Below, piece by piece: positions 45,337 to 53,873 of a stretch of 64,000 nucleotides of DNA. Both the position numbers and the translations under genes were made by a program. This DNA comes from Paenibacillus_AA sp045062745 (lineage in GTDB: Bacteria > Bacillota > Bacilli > Paenibacillales > NBRC-103111): the NCBI RefSeq assembly GCF_045062745.1, contig NZ_JBJGED010000004.1, positions 186,001-250,000 of the forward strand, given 5' to 3'. The stretch's first letter is position 1. Each line of letters begins with the position of its first letter. The notes under the pieces are model-generated. The model had not been told where the DNA came from and ran no database searches. It worked only from the letters and a program-made list of their open reading frames with translations.

Positions 45337-45365
45337 GTGCGCACAATTTCGGAGGAGGCGATGAG

Positions 45366-46109
45366 ATGGCTAATCGGTACAATCGGGTGTTGATCAAGCT
45401 GAGCGGAGGCGCCGTGGCGGGGAAAAGCGAATTCGGCTTCGAGCCGGAACGGTTGGAGCATATTGCAAACGAAGTCTTGTCCGTGATCGAGCTGGGCGTG
45501 GAAGTGTCGATCGTCATCGGAGGGGGCAACATTTTCCGCGGGAACATGGCGGAGAGCTGGGGCATCGAGCGGGCGGAAGCGGACAACATCGGGACGCTCG
45601 CGACGGTCGTCAACAGCCTCATGCTGCGGGGCGTGCTGAAGGCGAAGACGGAGCGGGAGGTGCGCGTCATGACGGCGCTCCCGATCGCTTCGGTAGCTGA
45701 ACCTTACATTCGGCTGAGGGCGGTTCATCATCTCGAAAAAGGGTATATCGTCATCTTCGCCGGAGGAAACGGGCAGCCGTACGTGACGACCGACTACCCT
45801 TCCGTCCAGCGGGCGATCGAGGTGCGGTGCGAGGCGCTGCTCGTAGCCAAGCAAGGCGTCGACGGCGTCCTGAGCGCCGACCCCCGGCTCGACCCGACTG
45901 CACGGCAGTATAAGTCGCTGCATTACAACGATGTGATCCAGCAGGACCTGAGGGTCATGGATCAATCGGCGTTTATCCTAGCCCGCGACTATAGCCTGCC
46001 GATCCATGTGTTCAACTTCGACCGGCCGGGATCGATGCGGGACATCTGCATCGGCCGGGACAACGGCACGGCGATCGGCCCTGACGCGGTGCTCGCGTAC
46101 CAGGACTAA
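45366..46109 (+). CDS. pyrH: UMP kinase-like protein (divergent PyrH paralogue)
   Basis: 247 residues from the ATG after GGAGGAGGCGATGAG, close to PyrH length (about 240). The amino-acid-kinase fold is clear: VLIKLSGGAVAG, VSIVIGGGNIFRGN, NIGTLATVVNSLML, VIFAGGNGQPYVTTD, KQGVDGVLSADPRLDP, HVFNFDRPGSM. PyrH converts UMP to UDP with ATP in the cytoplasm as a hexamer. Several normally fixed positions differ: the usual LSGEA is LSGGA, and the usual GTGNPFFTTD is GNGQPYVTTD. The usual tsf-pyrH-frr neighbours are absent, so this is probably a second copy with altered substrate or control. Behind a leader peptide and terminator; its stop overlaps ilvN's stop by 4 bp on the opposite strand. Confidence 0.82.
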   Translation: MANRYNRVLIKLSGGAVAGKSEFGFEPERLEHIANEVLSVIELGVEVSIVIGGGNIFRGNMAESWGIERAEADNIGTLATVVNSLMLRGVLKAKTEREVRVMTALPIASVAEPYIRLRAVHHLEKGYIVIFAGGNGQPYVTTDYPSVQRAIEVRCEALLVAKQGVDGVLSADPRLDPTARQYKSLHYNDVIQQDLRVMDQSAFILARDYSLPIHVFNFDRPGSMRDICIGRDNGTAIGPDAVLAYQD

Positions 46110-46606
46110 GTGCCGCGGCTCATCGCGGTCGCGCCCGTGCGGGTAAGCTCCAGCAGCTCGTACGGCTCCAGCAGCCGGAGCAGGGCGTTGTTCTTGTCGA
46201 CGTCGCCGACCACCTGGATGACGATGGACGCTTGGCCTACGTCGATGACGGAGCAGCGGAACGTCTCCACGAGGCTGAGCAGCTCGGGGCGGCTCTCCGG
46301 CGGGGCCTGCAGCTTGATCAGCAGCAGCTCGCGGACGACCATCGGCTGCCGGCTTAGGTGGCGGACGTCCAGGACGTCCATCAGCTTGCGCAGCTGCTGC
46401 GCGACCTGCGTGACCGCGGCCGTCTCGCACGAGAGGACGATCGTCATCCGGGTCAAGCCTTCCTCCTCGCAAGCCCCGACAGACAAGCTGTCCATGTTGT
46501 AGCCCCGCCGGCTGAACAGGCCGGCGACGCGCTGCAGCACACCCGGCCGGTCCTGCACGAGGACGGACAATGTTTGGGTGGGCGTGGTCCTGTAGGGTGT
46601 ACTCAT
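46106..46606 (-). CDS. ilvN: Acetolactate synthase small (regulatory) subunit
   Basis: 166 residues, typical for IlvN/IlvH. The N-terminal ACT domain (LSVLVQDRPGVLQRVAGLFS, RRGYNMDSLSVG) binds valine for feedback inhibition; the C-terminal domain follows (ELLLIKLQAPPESRPELLSL, FRCSVIDVGQASIVIQVVGD). It activates the IlvB catalytic subunit. Its start overlaps the ilvB stop as ATGA, so translation is coupled. It converges with the UMP-kinase-like gene, overlapping by 4 bp. Confidence 0.95.
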   Translation of the reverse strand: MSTPYRTTPTQTLSVLVQDRPGVLQRVAGLFSRRGYNMDSLSVGACEEEGLTRMTIVLSCETAAVTQVAQQLRKLMDVLDVRHLSRQPMVVRELLLIKLQAPPESRPELLSLVETFRCSVIDVGQASIVIQVVGDVDKNNALLRLLEPYELLELTRTGATAMSRGT

Positions 46607-48369
46607 GCCTCCGGCACCTCCAGAATCATATCGTCGAGCGACCGCCCATGGGGCACCATCGGGAGGACGAGCTCGTCCTTCGACACGAGGAAGTCGATCA
46701 GGACCGGGCCAGGCGTCCTGAGCGCCGTCTGCCAGACGCGCTCGGCATCCTCCCTATTATCGGCCCTCAGCCCCAGTACTCCGTACGCTTCAGCCAGCTT
46801 GACGAAATCGGGACTGCCCGACAGGTCGATATGGCTGTACCTGCCCTGATGGATCACTTCCTGCCATTGCTTGATCATCCCCAGCGTCTGATTGTTGATG
46901 ACCACGATCTTCACCGGAATGTTGTGCAGCGCGCAGATCGCCAGCTCCTGGGCGCACATCTGCATGCCTCCGTCGCCGTTGACCGAGATGACAAGCCGGT
47001 CCGGATGACCGATCTGCGCGCCGATCGCGGAGGGGAATCCGAAGCCCATCGTACCCAAGCCTCCGGAGGTGAGGAGCGAGCGGGGATGCCGGAAGCGGTA
47101 AAATTGCGCGACCCACATCTGGTGCTGCCCGACGTCGGTCGTCACGATAGCGTTGCCCTCCGTAGTGCGGTCGAGCATCTCGATGACGTACTGCGGCTGC
47201 AGCGCGCTGGTGTCGTCGCGGTACCGGAGCGGGTGGCGTTCCTTCATCTCCGCAAGGTTCCGGAGCCAGGCCGCCCGCTCGGCCGGGAATTCCGGCGCGG
47301 CCGGCTGAGCGGCGAGGCGGTCGCACACCATCGCGAGCACTCGCTTCGCATCGCCCCGGATCGGGATGGATGCGGGGACGAGCTTGCCGATCTCGGCGGC
47401 GTCGATGTCGAGATGGGCGATGCGCGCATGCGGCGCGAAGTCGTCCAGCCGCATCGTGACGCGGTCGTCGAAGCGGGCGCCGACGGCCACGAGCAGGTCG
47501 CATTGCTGCAGCGCCTGGTTAGCGGCGTATGTGCCATGCATGCCCGGCATGCCGAGCCATAGCGGATGCAGTGCCGAGAAGCCGCCGAGGCCGAGCAGCG
47601 TCGTAGTGACGGGCAGCTGCGTCCGCTGGACGAGCTGCAGCAGCTCGGCGGACGCTTCGGCCTGCACGACGCCGCCCCCGGCGAGCAGGAGCGGGCGCTT
47701 CGCCTCGCGGATCGCGGCCAGGAGCAGGTCCACGAGCTCCGGGTTAACGGCCGGGTCAGGCTCGTAGCCTCGAATGTGCACGGTGTCCGGATAGCGGAAC
47801 ACGGTCGTATCGGCGGACACGTCCTTCGGGATGTCCACCAGGACAGGACCTTTGCGTCCCGTACCGGCCAAGTGGAACGCTTCACGGATCGTACGCGCCA
47901 GATCGTCCACATGGCGGACCATGAGGCCATGCTTCGTGATCGGCTGGGTGATGCCGACGATATCCGCCTCCTGGAACGCATCGGTGCCGAGCAGCGACGT
48001 AGCTACATTGCCGGTGATAATGACGAGCGGCACGGAATCCATGTGTGCGGTCGCGATGCCGGTCACCAGATTGGCGGCGCCCGGGCCGGATGTGGCGAGG
48101 CAGACGCCGGGCTTGCCTGTCGAGCGGGCGTAGCCGTCCGCTGCATGAATCGCCCCTTGCTCGTGGCGGGTCAGCAAGTGGCGGAAGTCGGGGTTGCCAT
48201 GCATCGCGTCATAGATGTACAGGACCGCCCCGCCCGGGTAACCGAAGACGCACTCGACACCCTCGAGCAGCAGGGTCCGGAGCAAAATCTCGGAGCCGTT
48301 AATCCGGTCCGGGGCGAGCAGGGCATCCCGGTTCCATGTGCGGAGAGCCGTGGGTGTCTTGGTGTTCAT
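46603..48369 (-). CDS. ilvB: Acetolactate synthase large (catalytic) subunit
   Basis: 588 residues from the ATG at 48369, chosen for AAAGGAG 10 nt upstream; the frame extends further but without a start signal. A thiamine-diphosphate enzyme that condenses pyruvate (or pyruvate plus 2-ketobutyrate) in valine, leucine and isoleucine synthesis. It shows the N-terminal catalytic Glu region (VFGYPGGAVLYIYDAM), the ATSGPGAANLVTGI motif, FAD-domain features (VGARFDDRVT) and the ThDP motif SVNGDGGMQMCAQEL running to NNQTLGMIKQW. ilvC and leu genes are not downstream, so the branched-chain pathway is split. It diverges from the LuxR-type gene; 124 bp lie between them. Confidence 0.96.
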   Translation of the reverse strand: MNTKTPTALRTWNRDALLAPDRINGSEILLRTLLLEGVECVFGYPGGAVLYIYDAMHGNPDFRHLLTRHEQGAIHAADGYARSTGKPGVCLATSGPGAANLVTGIATAHMDSVPLVIITGNVATSLLGTDAFQEADIVGITQPITKHGLMVRHVDDLARTIREAFHLAGTGRKGPVLVDIPKDVSADTTVFRYPDTVHIRGYEPDPAVNPELVDLLLAAIREAKRPLLLAGGGVVQAEASAELLQLVQRTQLPVTTTLLGLGGFSALHPLWLGMPGMHGTYAANQALQQCDLLVAVGARFDDRVTMRLDDFAPHARIAHLDIDAAEIGKLVPASIPIRGDAKRVLAMVCDRLAAQPAAPEFPAERAAWLRNLAEMKERHPLRYRDDTSALQPQYVIEMLDRTTEGNAIVTTDVGQHQMWVAQFYRFRHPRSLLTSGGLGTMGFGFPSAIGAQIGHPDRLVISVNGDGGMQMCAQELAICALHNIPVKIVVINNQTLGMIKQWQEVIHQGRYSHIDLSGSPDFVKLAEAYGVLGLRADNREDAERVWQTALRTPGPVLIDFLVSKDELVLPMVPHGRSLDDMILEVPEA

Positions 48370-48454
48370 TGGGTATCGCTCCTTTATAGCGGGATACGGT
48401 AACGATAGCATGGTCGGGTCAGGGAGCGTACTACCCAATGGGTGACTTTAATAG

Positions 48455-48460
48455 TATACT
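48455..48460 (+). promoter_or_regulatory. -10-like TATACT in the ilvB/LuxR divergent spacer
   Basis: TATACT with no clear -35 at 17 nt; an imperfect palindrome ACCCAATGGGT (48433-48443) lies just upstream and may be an operator. I saw no T-box or attenuator for ilvB in the 124-bp spacer. Confidence 0.3.
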
Positions 48461-48493
48461 TACGGATAAAAAATGCGGAGAGGTGGGAGGCTC

Positions 48494-50581
48494 ATGTCGG
48501 CAAAGAACCCGTCGGACGGGCCGGGGGCGGAGGCGTCCTGGAGCCGGGCGCCCTTCGTCGGCCGATCGTTCGAGCTGCGCTGCTTTGAGCAGCTGCTGGT
48601 CGGCGGCTTCAACGCCGCCGCCCCTCGCCGTCTACTGAACGTGCACGGCACCGGGGGCATGGGCAAAACCGTTCTGCTGGAGCAATACCGCTTCCTCGCG
48701 GAAGCTTGGCAGCTGCCTTGCGTCTTGCTCGACATCCGCCTCTACCGGAATGAAGCCGATCGGCTGTGCCGGGACATCGGAGCGGCGATGGATCCGGCGG
48801 CCCTTCTGACAAGGGCAGTGTCAGATCAAGAGTGTTGCCTCGCGGCGGTGAACGGCCAGGCGGAGGAGCGCCCGGTCATCCTCCTGCTCGACCATTACGA
48901 GGAGATCGGGGCACTGGACCAATGGCTGCGGGAGCAGTTCCTGCCCCGGCTGTCGCCGAAGGTTCTCGTCGTCATCGCCGGGCGGACGCCGCTTCGGGGG
49001 CCATGGCGGCTGACGACGGCTTGGCGCCGGGCGATTGTCGACCTGCCGCTCACGGAGTTCAGCTACGAGGAGCTGCAGGCGTACATGGCCGGCCTTGGCG
49101 TGACGCAGGAGGCCGCACTTGATTATGTGTGGTCGGCCACGATGGGCCATCCGCTCTCGGCGTACCTCGTGGCGGAGACGATCCAGGAGCGCGGCGGCCG
49201 CCTTCCGGGCCACCCGGCCGCATGGAAGGACGGCGCGTTCGAGGCGCTGCTCGCCGAGTGGATCCGGGAAGCGCCGGAGGAGGAGCTGCGCCGCTTGCTC
49301 CTCGTCGCTTCGCTGCCCCGCACGTTCAACCAGGAGCTGCTCTCGGCGCTCACCGGGCAGGAGGTGCCCGGCTTCCTGTTCGAGCGGCTCCTTCAACAGT
49401 CTTACGTGCGTCGCACGGAAGCGGGCTGGCAGCTCCATGAGCTGCTGCGCGAATCGCTGCGGCGCCAGTTCCGGGAGCGGATGCCGGACCGCTTCGAGAG
49501 GGCTGCCGCGAGAGCGGTGCAGTACTACCTGGCCCGGGTGCGGCGTCTGGTCGAGGAGAACCGCCCGTTCGCCGGAGAGCTGGCCGAGCTGCTCGCGCAC
49601 GCGGGCAACCCGATCATGCGGGCGCACTTCCGCCATTCGCGCAGCTCGAGCAATTACTGGGAAACGATGCAGCCGGGACATCTGGCGGAAGCGGAGGCCT
49701 ATCTCGAGCGGAGGAGGCGTCAGGCGACGGCGAAGCGCGTCATCTGCTCGGACCCCGAGTCCGGCGGGGTGTTCCGCTATACATTGACCGCCGAGGCGAC
49801 CTTGTACCGCATCGCTCACTTGGACTTCCCCGCCCTGCTCGCGGCCGATCCCGACGCCGTCCAGCTGATGCGGGCTCCCGACGGGGGCATCGTGGGGTTG
49901 TCCGTCATGATGCCGCTGCACGCCGGGACGCTGGCGCACTTGGCGGAGATGCCCCTCGCCGCCGCCTACATCGCCAGCCTGAGCGCATCGCAGCGATCGG
50001 CGCTGCAGGTGCCGAAGGCGCATAGCCCGGGCTGGTTCCTCCTCACGATCGACGTGGAGGACTTGGAGAAGGAGGAGCTGCGCACCGACATTATCCAGAG
50101 CATGCTCGATCGTATACTGGCCGGCGCGCTGATCGTCTCCTCGCCGCCGCCGCTGCCCTATTACGCTGCCGGGCATGAAGGGCTTGGCTTCGAGCCGTTG
50201 CCGGGAGTCTGGCACACGGCGTACGACGGGGTCACACCCACGCCGACTTATGTGCTCGACACCCGCCGGTCGGCGCTTCCGGCCTTCTTGAACAAGCTGC
50301 TCGACGCTGCAGCCGGCGGAATGACGCTGTTCCCGGACCCTGAGCGGGAGCTGCCAGCGCGGGATGCGGCGCTCGAGAAGGCACGGCCGGAGCTGACCGA
50401 GCGCGAGCGGGATGTCGCGGCTCTGCTCGTCCAAGGGCGGACGAATCCGGAGATCGCCCGGGCGCTCTTCGTCAGCGAGGCCGCGGTGAAGAAGCATGTA
50501 CACGCGCTGCTCCACAAGTTCGGCCTGCGCAATCGGACCGAGCTCGCCCGGGCGCTCGCTGCGCAACTCATCATTCATTAA
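48494..50581 (+). CDS. MalT-like ATPase with C-terminal LuxR DNA-binding domain
   Basis: 695 residues from the ATG at 48494 (GGGAGG 3 nt upstream, tight spacing). An N-terminal STAND-type NTPase follows FVGRSFELRCFEQL: Walker A VHGTGGMGKTVLLEQY near residue 55-70 and Walker B PVILLLDHYEE near 130. A helical middle region of about 400 residues has no recognised repeat. The C-terminal 65 residues are a LuxR helix-turn-helix (LTERERDVAALLVQGRTNPE to VKKHVHALLHKFGLRN). Such proteins are ATP-dependent activators that oligomerise when a signal binds. Twelve bp separate it from an MFS exporter gene, its likely target and partner. Confidence 0.85.
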   Translation: MSAKNPSDGPGAEASWSRAPFVGRSFELRCFEQLLVGGFNAAAPRRLLNVHGTGGMGKTVLLEQYRFLAEAWQLPCVLLDIRLYRNEADRLCRDIGAAMDPAALLTRAVSDQECCLAAVNGQAEERPVILLLDHYEEIGALDQWLREQFLPRLSPKVLVVIAGRTPLRGPWRLTTAWRRAIVDLPLTEFSYEELQAYMAGLGVTQEAALDYVWSATMGHPLSAYLVAETIQERGGRLPGHPAAWKDGAFEALLAEWIREAPEEELRRLLLVASLPRTFNQELLSALTGQEVPGFLFERLLQQSYVRRTEAGWQLHELLRESLRRQFRERMPDRFERAAARAVQYYLARVRRLVEENRPFAGELAELLAHAGNPIMRAHFRHSRSSSNYWETMQPGHLAEAEAYLERRRRQATAKRVICSDPESGGVFRYTLTAEATLYRIAHLDFPALLAADPDAVQLMRAPDGGIVGLSVMMPLHAGTLAHLAEMPLAAAYIASLSASQRSALQVPKAHSPGWFLLTIDVEDLEKEELRTDIIQSMLDRILAGALIVSSPPPLPYYAAGHEGLGFEPLPGVWHTAYDGVTPTPTYVLDTRRSALPAFLNKLLDAAAGGMTLFPDPERELPARDAALEKARPELTERERDVAALLVQGRTNPEIARALFVSEAAVKKHVHALLHKFGLRNRTELARALAAQLIIH

Positions 50582-50593
50582 GGAGGCTTCACC

Positions 50594-51892
50594 ATGCCGG
50601 CTAACCCAATTCAGACAGCCGTTCAAGCTCGAAGCGACGGAATACGGTCCTACACATATTCTTCCGAGAAGCAGCGCGAACTCCATCGACGTACATTGAT
50701 CATCGTGGCGGTCACCCAATTGTTCGGCGGGGCGGGGCTCGCGGCAGGCGTAACCGTCGGCGCGCTGCTGGCCCAGGACATGTTGGGCACGGACAGCATG
50801 GCAGGAATCCCCTCTGCGCTGATCACGCTTGGGTCGGCGTTGTCCGCTTTTCTGGTAGGGCGACTCTCTCAGCGCTCGGGACGCCGGATCGGACTGACCG
50901 CCGGATTTTGGGCAGGAGGGCTCGGCGCACTAGGCATCGTGCTGGCCGCGGTCGCCAACAGCTTGCCCTTGCTGTTCGTATCGCTGTTGATCTATGGAGC
51001 GGGCACGTCTACGAATCTGCAGGCCCGCTATGCCGGCACCGACTTGGCCCTGCCCAATCAGCGCGCAAGAGCCGTCAGCATTGCCTTGGTCTTCACCACA
51101 TTCGGCGCGGTCAGCGGGCCCAATCTTGTGAATGCGATGGGCCGGCTCGCCACGTCGCTCGGGATCCCCGCACTGGCGGGGCCGTTCCTTCTGGCGGGCA
51201 CGGCTTTCCTCGTAGCGGGCTTGGTTCTGTTCGTCTTCCTCCGTCCGGACCCCTTGCTCGTAGCCAAAGCGGTCTCGGAGGCGCAGAAGGACGGCATGAA
51301 CGCGGCTGCCGCCTCCAGCGCCCAAGCTTCAACCGTCAACAGCCGTGGACTCGCGGTCGGGGTGACGGTCATGGTGTTGACCCAGCTGGTGATGGTCGCG
51401 ATCATGACGATGACGCCCGTCCACATGAAGCATCACGGGCACGGCCTGGGTGAGGTCGGCCTGGTCATCAGCATTCATGTGTGCGCGATGTTCCTCCCGT
51501 CCTTGCTGACCGGTACGCTCGTAGATAAAATCGGACGCTCCGCGATGGCCTATGCATCCGGAGTTACCTTGCTCCTCACAGGGATTCTGGCCGCATCGAT
51601 TCCCGGCGATTCTCTGCCGCTGTTGATTCTCACCCTCGCGCTGCTCGGATTGGGCTGGAATTTCGGCCTTATTAGCGGAACCGCACTGCTCATAGATGCT
51701 ACCCCGGCGTCCGTTCGTGCCCGGACCCAAGGAACGGTAGACGTCCTGGTGGCATTGTCCGGCGCATCGGGTGGGGCGTTGTCCGGAGTCGTGGCCGCCA
51801 ACTCCAGCTACGCCGTGCTGTCTCTCTCCGGCGCGGTTCTATCACTGCTGTTGATCCCGGTCGTGATCTGGTCGCGGAGAGGGGCGAAGTAG
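50594..51892 (+). CDS. Major facilitator superfamily transporter
   Basis: 432 residues with about 12 membrane helices; AAGGAGG before the ATG. The loop between helices 2 and 3 reads VGRLSQRSGRRIGLTAG, the MFS signature; a second-half counterpart is GTLVDKIGRSAMAYASG. A hydrophilic central loop lies near residues 215-245 (AKAVSEAQKDGMNAAAASSA). Probably a proton-coupled exporter of drugs or metabolites. Co-transcribed with the LuxR-type regulator. Confidence 0.9.
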   Translation: MPANPIQTAVQARSDGIRSYTYSSEKQRELHRRTLIIVAVTQLFGGAGLAAGVTVGALLAQDMLGTDSMAGIPSALITLGSALSAFLVGRLSQRSGRRIGLTAGFWAGGLGALGIVLAAVANSLPLLFVSLLIYGAGTSTNLQARYAGTDLALPNQRARAVSIALVFTTFGAVSGPNLVNAMGRLATSLGIPALAGPFLLAGTAFLVAGLVLFVFLRPDPLLVAKAVSEAQKDGMNAAAASSAQASTVNSRGLAVGVTVMVLTQLVMVAIMTMTPVHMKHHGHGLGEVGLVISIHVCAMFLPSLLTGTLVDKIGRSAMAYASGVTLLLTGILAASIPGDSLPLLILTLALLGLGWNFGLISGTALLIDATPASVRARTQGTVDVLVALSGASGGALSGVVAANSSYAVLSLSGAVLSLLLIPVVIWSRRGAK

Positions 51893-51922
51893 AGAGCCCC
51901 CTGTAACCAACTCAGCACTCAT

Positions 51923-51953
51923 AGGCAATCCCTATCAAGGGGATTGCCTTTAT
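51923..51953 (+). terminator. Intrinsic terminator after the MFS gene
   Basis: AGGCAATCCC/GGGATTGCCT, a 10-bp perfect stem with a 7-nt loop and a TTATAT tail. Confidence 0.7.
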
Positions 51954-51957
51954 ATAT

Positions 51958-51986
51958 TTCACAACTCTTTAAGATACCCTTACAAT
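51958..51986 (+). promoter_or_regulatory. Sigma-A promoter of the methyltransferase gene
   Basis: TTCACA (51958-51963), 17 nt, TACAAT (51981-51986), 34 bp before the ATG. Confidence 0.65.
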
Positions 51987-52019
51987 AGTTCCAAACCAGC
52001 CCCGAGGAGGGACATAACG

Positions 52020-52712
52020 ATGAACCAACACGTGAAGCATCAATTCGACGCCGTAGCGCAACAATATGACCAGCAAAGGCGAGCGCTAATCCCGTGCTTC
52101 GACGACTTTTACGGCATGGCGGTCCTGCACGCCCAAGTGGCCGACTCCGTCGCGACCCCGCGAATCCTGGACCTCGGCGCCGGCACGGGTCTGCTGTCCG
52201 CATTCCTGCTGCAGAAGTACCCGCAGGCGCATATGGCGCTCATCGATCTTAGCACCGGCATGCTGGAGCAAGCCCGCGCCCGGTTCGAGGGCACCGCGGC
52301 CGCGCCCCGAATCACCTACATCTTAGGCGATTACATCGAGCATCCGTTCCCGGAGCCGTTCGATCTCATCGTCTCGTCGCTCTCGATCCATCACCTCGAG
52401 GATGCGGACAAGGCGCGCTTGTTCTACCGAGTCTTCGGCTTGCTCAAGCCGGGCGGCCGTTTCATTAATGCCGATCAGGCGAGCGGCAGCACCCCTTACT
52501 TCGAGGCGATGCACAAGCGGCAATGGGAGGCCGCGATCCGCCGCACGGACTTGCCCGAGGCGGCGATCGCATCGGCGATCGAGCGGCGCAAGCTGGACCG
52601 CAACGCCTCCGTCCCCGACCAGCTGCGCTGGCTGAGAGAGGCCGGCTTTGCCGAGGCGGACTGTGTGTATAAGTATCACGAGTTCGCCGTATTTTACGCA
52701 GAGAAAGGGTAG
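52020..52712 (+). CDS. Class I SAM-dependent methyltransferase
   Basis: 230 residues; GAGGAGG 9-10 nt before the ATG. The SAM-binding motif I is ILDLGAGTGLLSAFLL (about 43-58), followed by the acidic motif ALIDLST, and GDYIEHPFPEPFDLIVSSLS then LKPGGRFINADQ of a Methyltransf_11/25-type Rossmann fold. Substrate cannot be told; the family includes small-molecule and quinone methyltransferases. It has its own promoter. Confidence 0.9.
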   Translation: MNQHVKHQFDAVAQQYDQQRRALIPCFDDFYGMAVLHAQVADSVATPRILDLGAGTGLLSAFLLQKYPQAHMALIDLSTGMLEQARARFEGTAAAPRITYILGDYIEHPFPEPFDLIVSSLSIHHLEDADKARLFYRVFGLLKPGGRFINADQASGSTPYFEAMHKRQWEAAIRRTDLPEAAIASAIERRKLDRNASVPDQLRWLREAGFAEADCVYKYHEFAVFYAEKG

Positions 52713-52768
52713 CCGCCCCTTCCAGCTATATCATTAGAATTCGACATACCATCTATTTGAATCATCCA

Positions 52769-52827
52769 TACACATGCCGAAAACCGGGGGGTATAGTGGG
52801 AGTCGAATTAGATGAAAACGCTTTAAT
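52769..52827 (+). promoter_or_regulatory. Promoter and cre-like operator of the first DUF6528-like gene
   Basis: TACACA (52769-52774), 17 nt, TATAGT (52792-52797). About 10 bp past the expected start lies ATGAAAACGCTTTAA (52812-52826), cre consensus with one mismatch; its 14-mer GAAAACGCTTTAAT is identical to 8719-8732. Confidence 0.5.
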
Positions 52828-52844
52828 GCGAAAGGAGGGTATTA

Positions 52845-53855
52845 ATGATTCAACTTTGGAACGTATATTCCTGGTCGCGCCGGCAATATGCACTGCTAGC
52901 CGTGCTGGCCGCACTGGCGGTCCTGATCGCGGCGAGCGGGTCATACCGGCCCGCAACCGTCTCGGCAGCTGCAGGCGACTGCGACATCGGGGCCGGCGAT
53001 CAAGCCTCACAGCAGCTGATGGTGTTCGACCCGAGCGCCGCCGACTGGAATCTGGCGAGCGCCCTCAAGTGGAGCTGGGCGCCCAGCGCGGTGAACGGGT
53101 TCTCGAATCCGACACCCGGTTGGGGGCTGCCGACCGAGATGAAGCTGCGGAACAACTGCGCGTTCGGCGGCGGACAGTGGGCGGTCGTCACCGATTCCAA
53201 TGGCTTGGCGGCGATTATCTCGTACCCGGCGGGGACGAAGAAGTGGTACTTGAACTTAAGTGCGAACCTGCAGTCCGGCGAGCTGCTGCCGAACGGCAAC
53301 GTCGCCATCGCTTCAACCTCAGCCGGAGGGTGGGTGCGAGTGTACGCCTCTTCGCAGGGCGCTTCCGCTTCCACCTTTGATGATTATGTGTTGAGCGGAA
53401 CACGCGGCGTCTTGTGGGACCCGCAATACAATGTGCTCTGGGCGGTGGGCGATACGTATTTGGTCGCCTTGCTGGTGCAGGGATCGCCGGCCGCGCCCGT
53501 GCTTACGGAGTCGTACAAGGTGGCGCTCCCGAACACGGGCGGCCATGAGCTGCAGCCTGTGTATGGCAATACGGACCGGCTATGGATCAGTACGAACACC
53601 AATGTTTATCAATATGAGAAGACGACGAAGACCTGGTCGGCCTCGTACCCCGGGGCAAGCAGCATCAACCGCGCCGGCGTCCGCAGCGTGGGCAATCAGA
53701 TATCTGGGCAAGTGATACAGACGGTGCCGGGCGGCGGGTGCACGCTGAACACATGGTGTACGGACACGGTCGATTTCTTCCTGACCGACGCGACCCGGAC
53801 CAAGACGGGAGCCGCCTTCTATAAGGCGCGTATCCTAAATCCCGAGTACCAATAG
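52845..53855 (+). CDS. Secreted DUF6528-like protein, paralogue 1
   Basis: 336 residues; AAAGGAGGG before the ATG. An N-terminal signal or anchor helix (YALLAVLAALAVLIAASGS) is followed by VSAAAGDC. The mature part has blade-like repeats: QLMVFDPSAADWN, KWSWAPSAVNGF, GWGLPTEMKLR, SGELLPNGNVAIASTSAGGW, VRVYASSQG, GHELQPVYGNTDRLWIS, and ends FYKARILNPEYQ. Conserved Trp and Gly-Asn turns suggest a six- or seven-blade beta-propeller (inference). A cysteine pair lies in GGGCTLNTWCTDT. The domain name DUF6528 is from memory; no function is known to me. Two paralogues lie near, with a two-component system and sugar importer between the pairs. Confidence 0.8.
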   Translation: MIQLWNVYSWSRRQYALLAVLAALAVLIAASGSYRPATVSAAAGDCDIGAGDQASQQLMVFDPSAADWNLASALKWSWAPSAVNGFSNPTPGWGLPTEMKLRNNCAFGGGQWAVVTDSNGLAAIISYPAGTKKWYLNLSANLQSGELLPNGNVAIASTSAGGWVRVYASSQGASASTFDDYVLSGTRGVLWDPQYNVLWAVGDTYLVALLVQGSPAAPVLTESYKVALPNTGGHELQPVYGNTDRLWISTNTNVYQYEKTTKTWSASYPGASSINRAGVRSVGNQISGQVIQTVPGGGCTLNTWCTDTVDFFLTDATRTKTGAAFYKARILNPEYQ

Positions 53856-53873
53856 AGGAGGAGACCATCGATC

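Noticed and set aside
48370..48493. T-box or leader attenuator for ilvB
   Set aside because: The 124-bp spacer has no T-box core, leader peptide or terminator on the minus strand.
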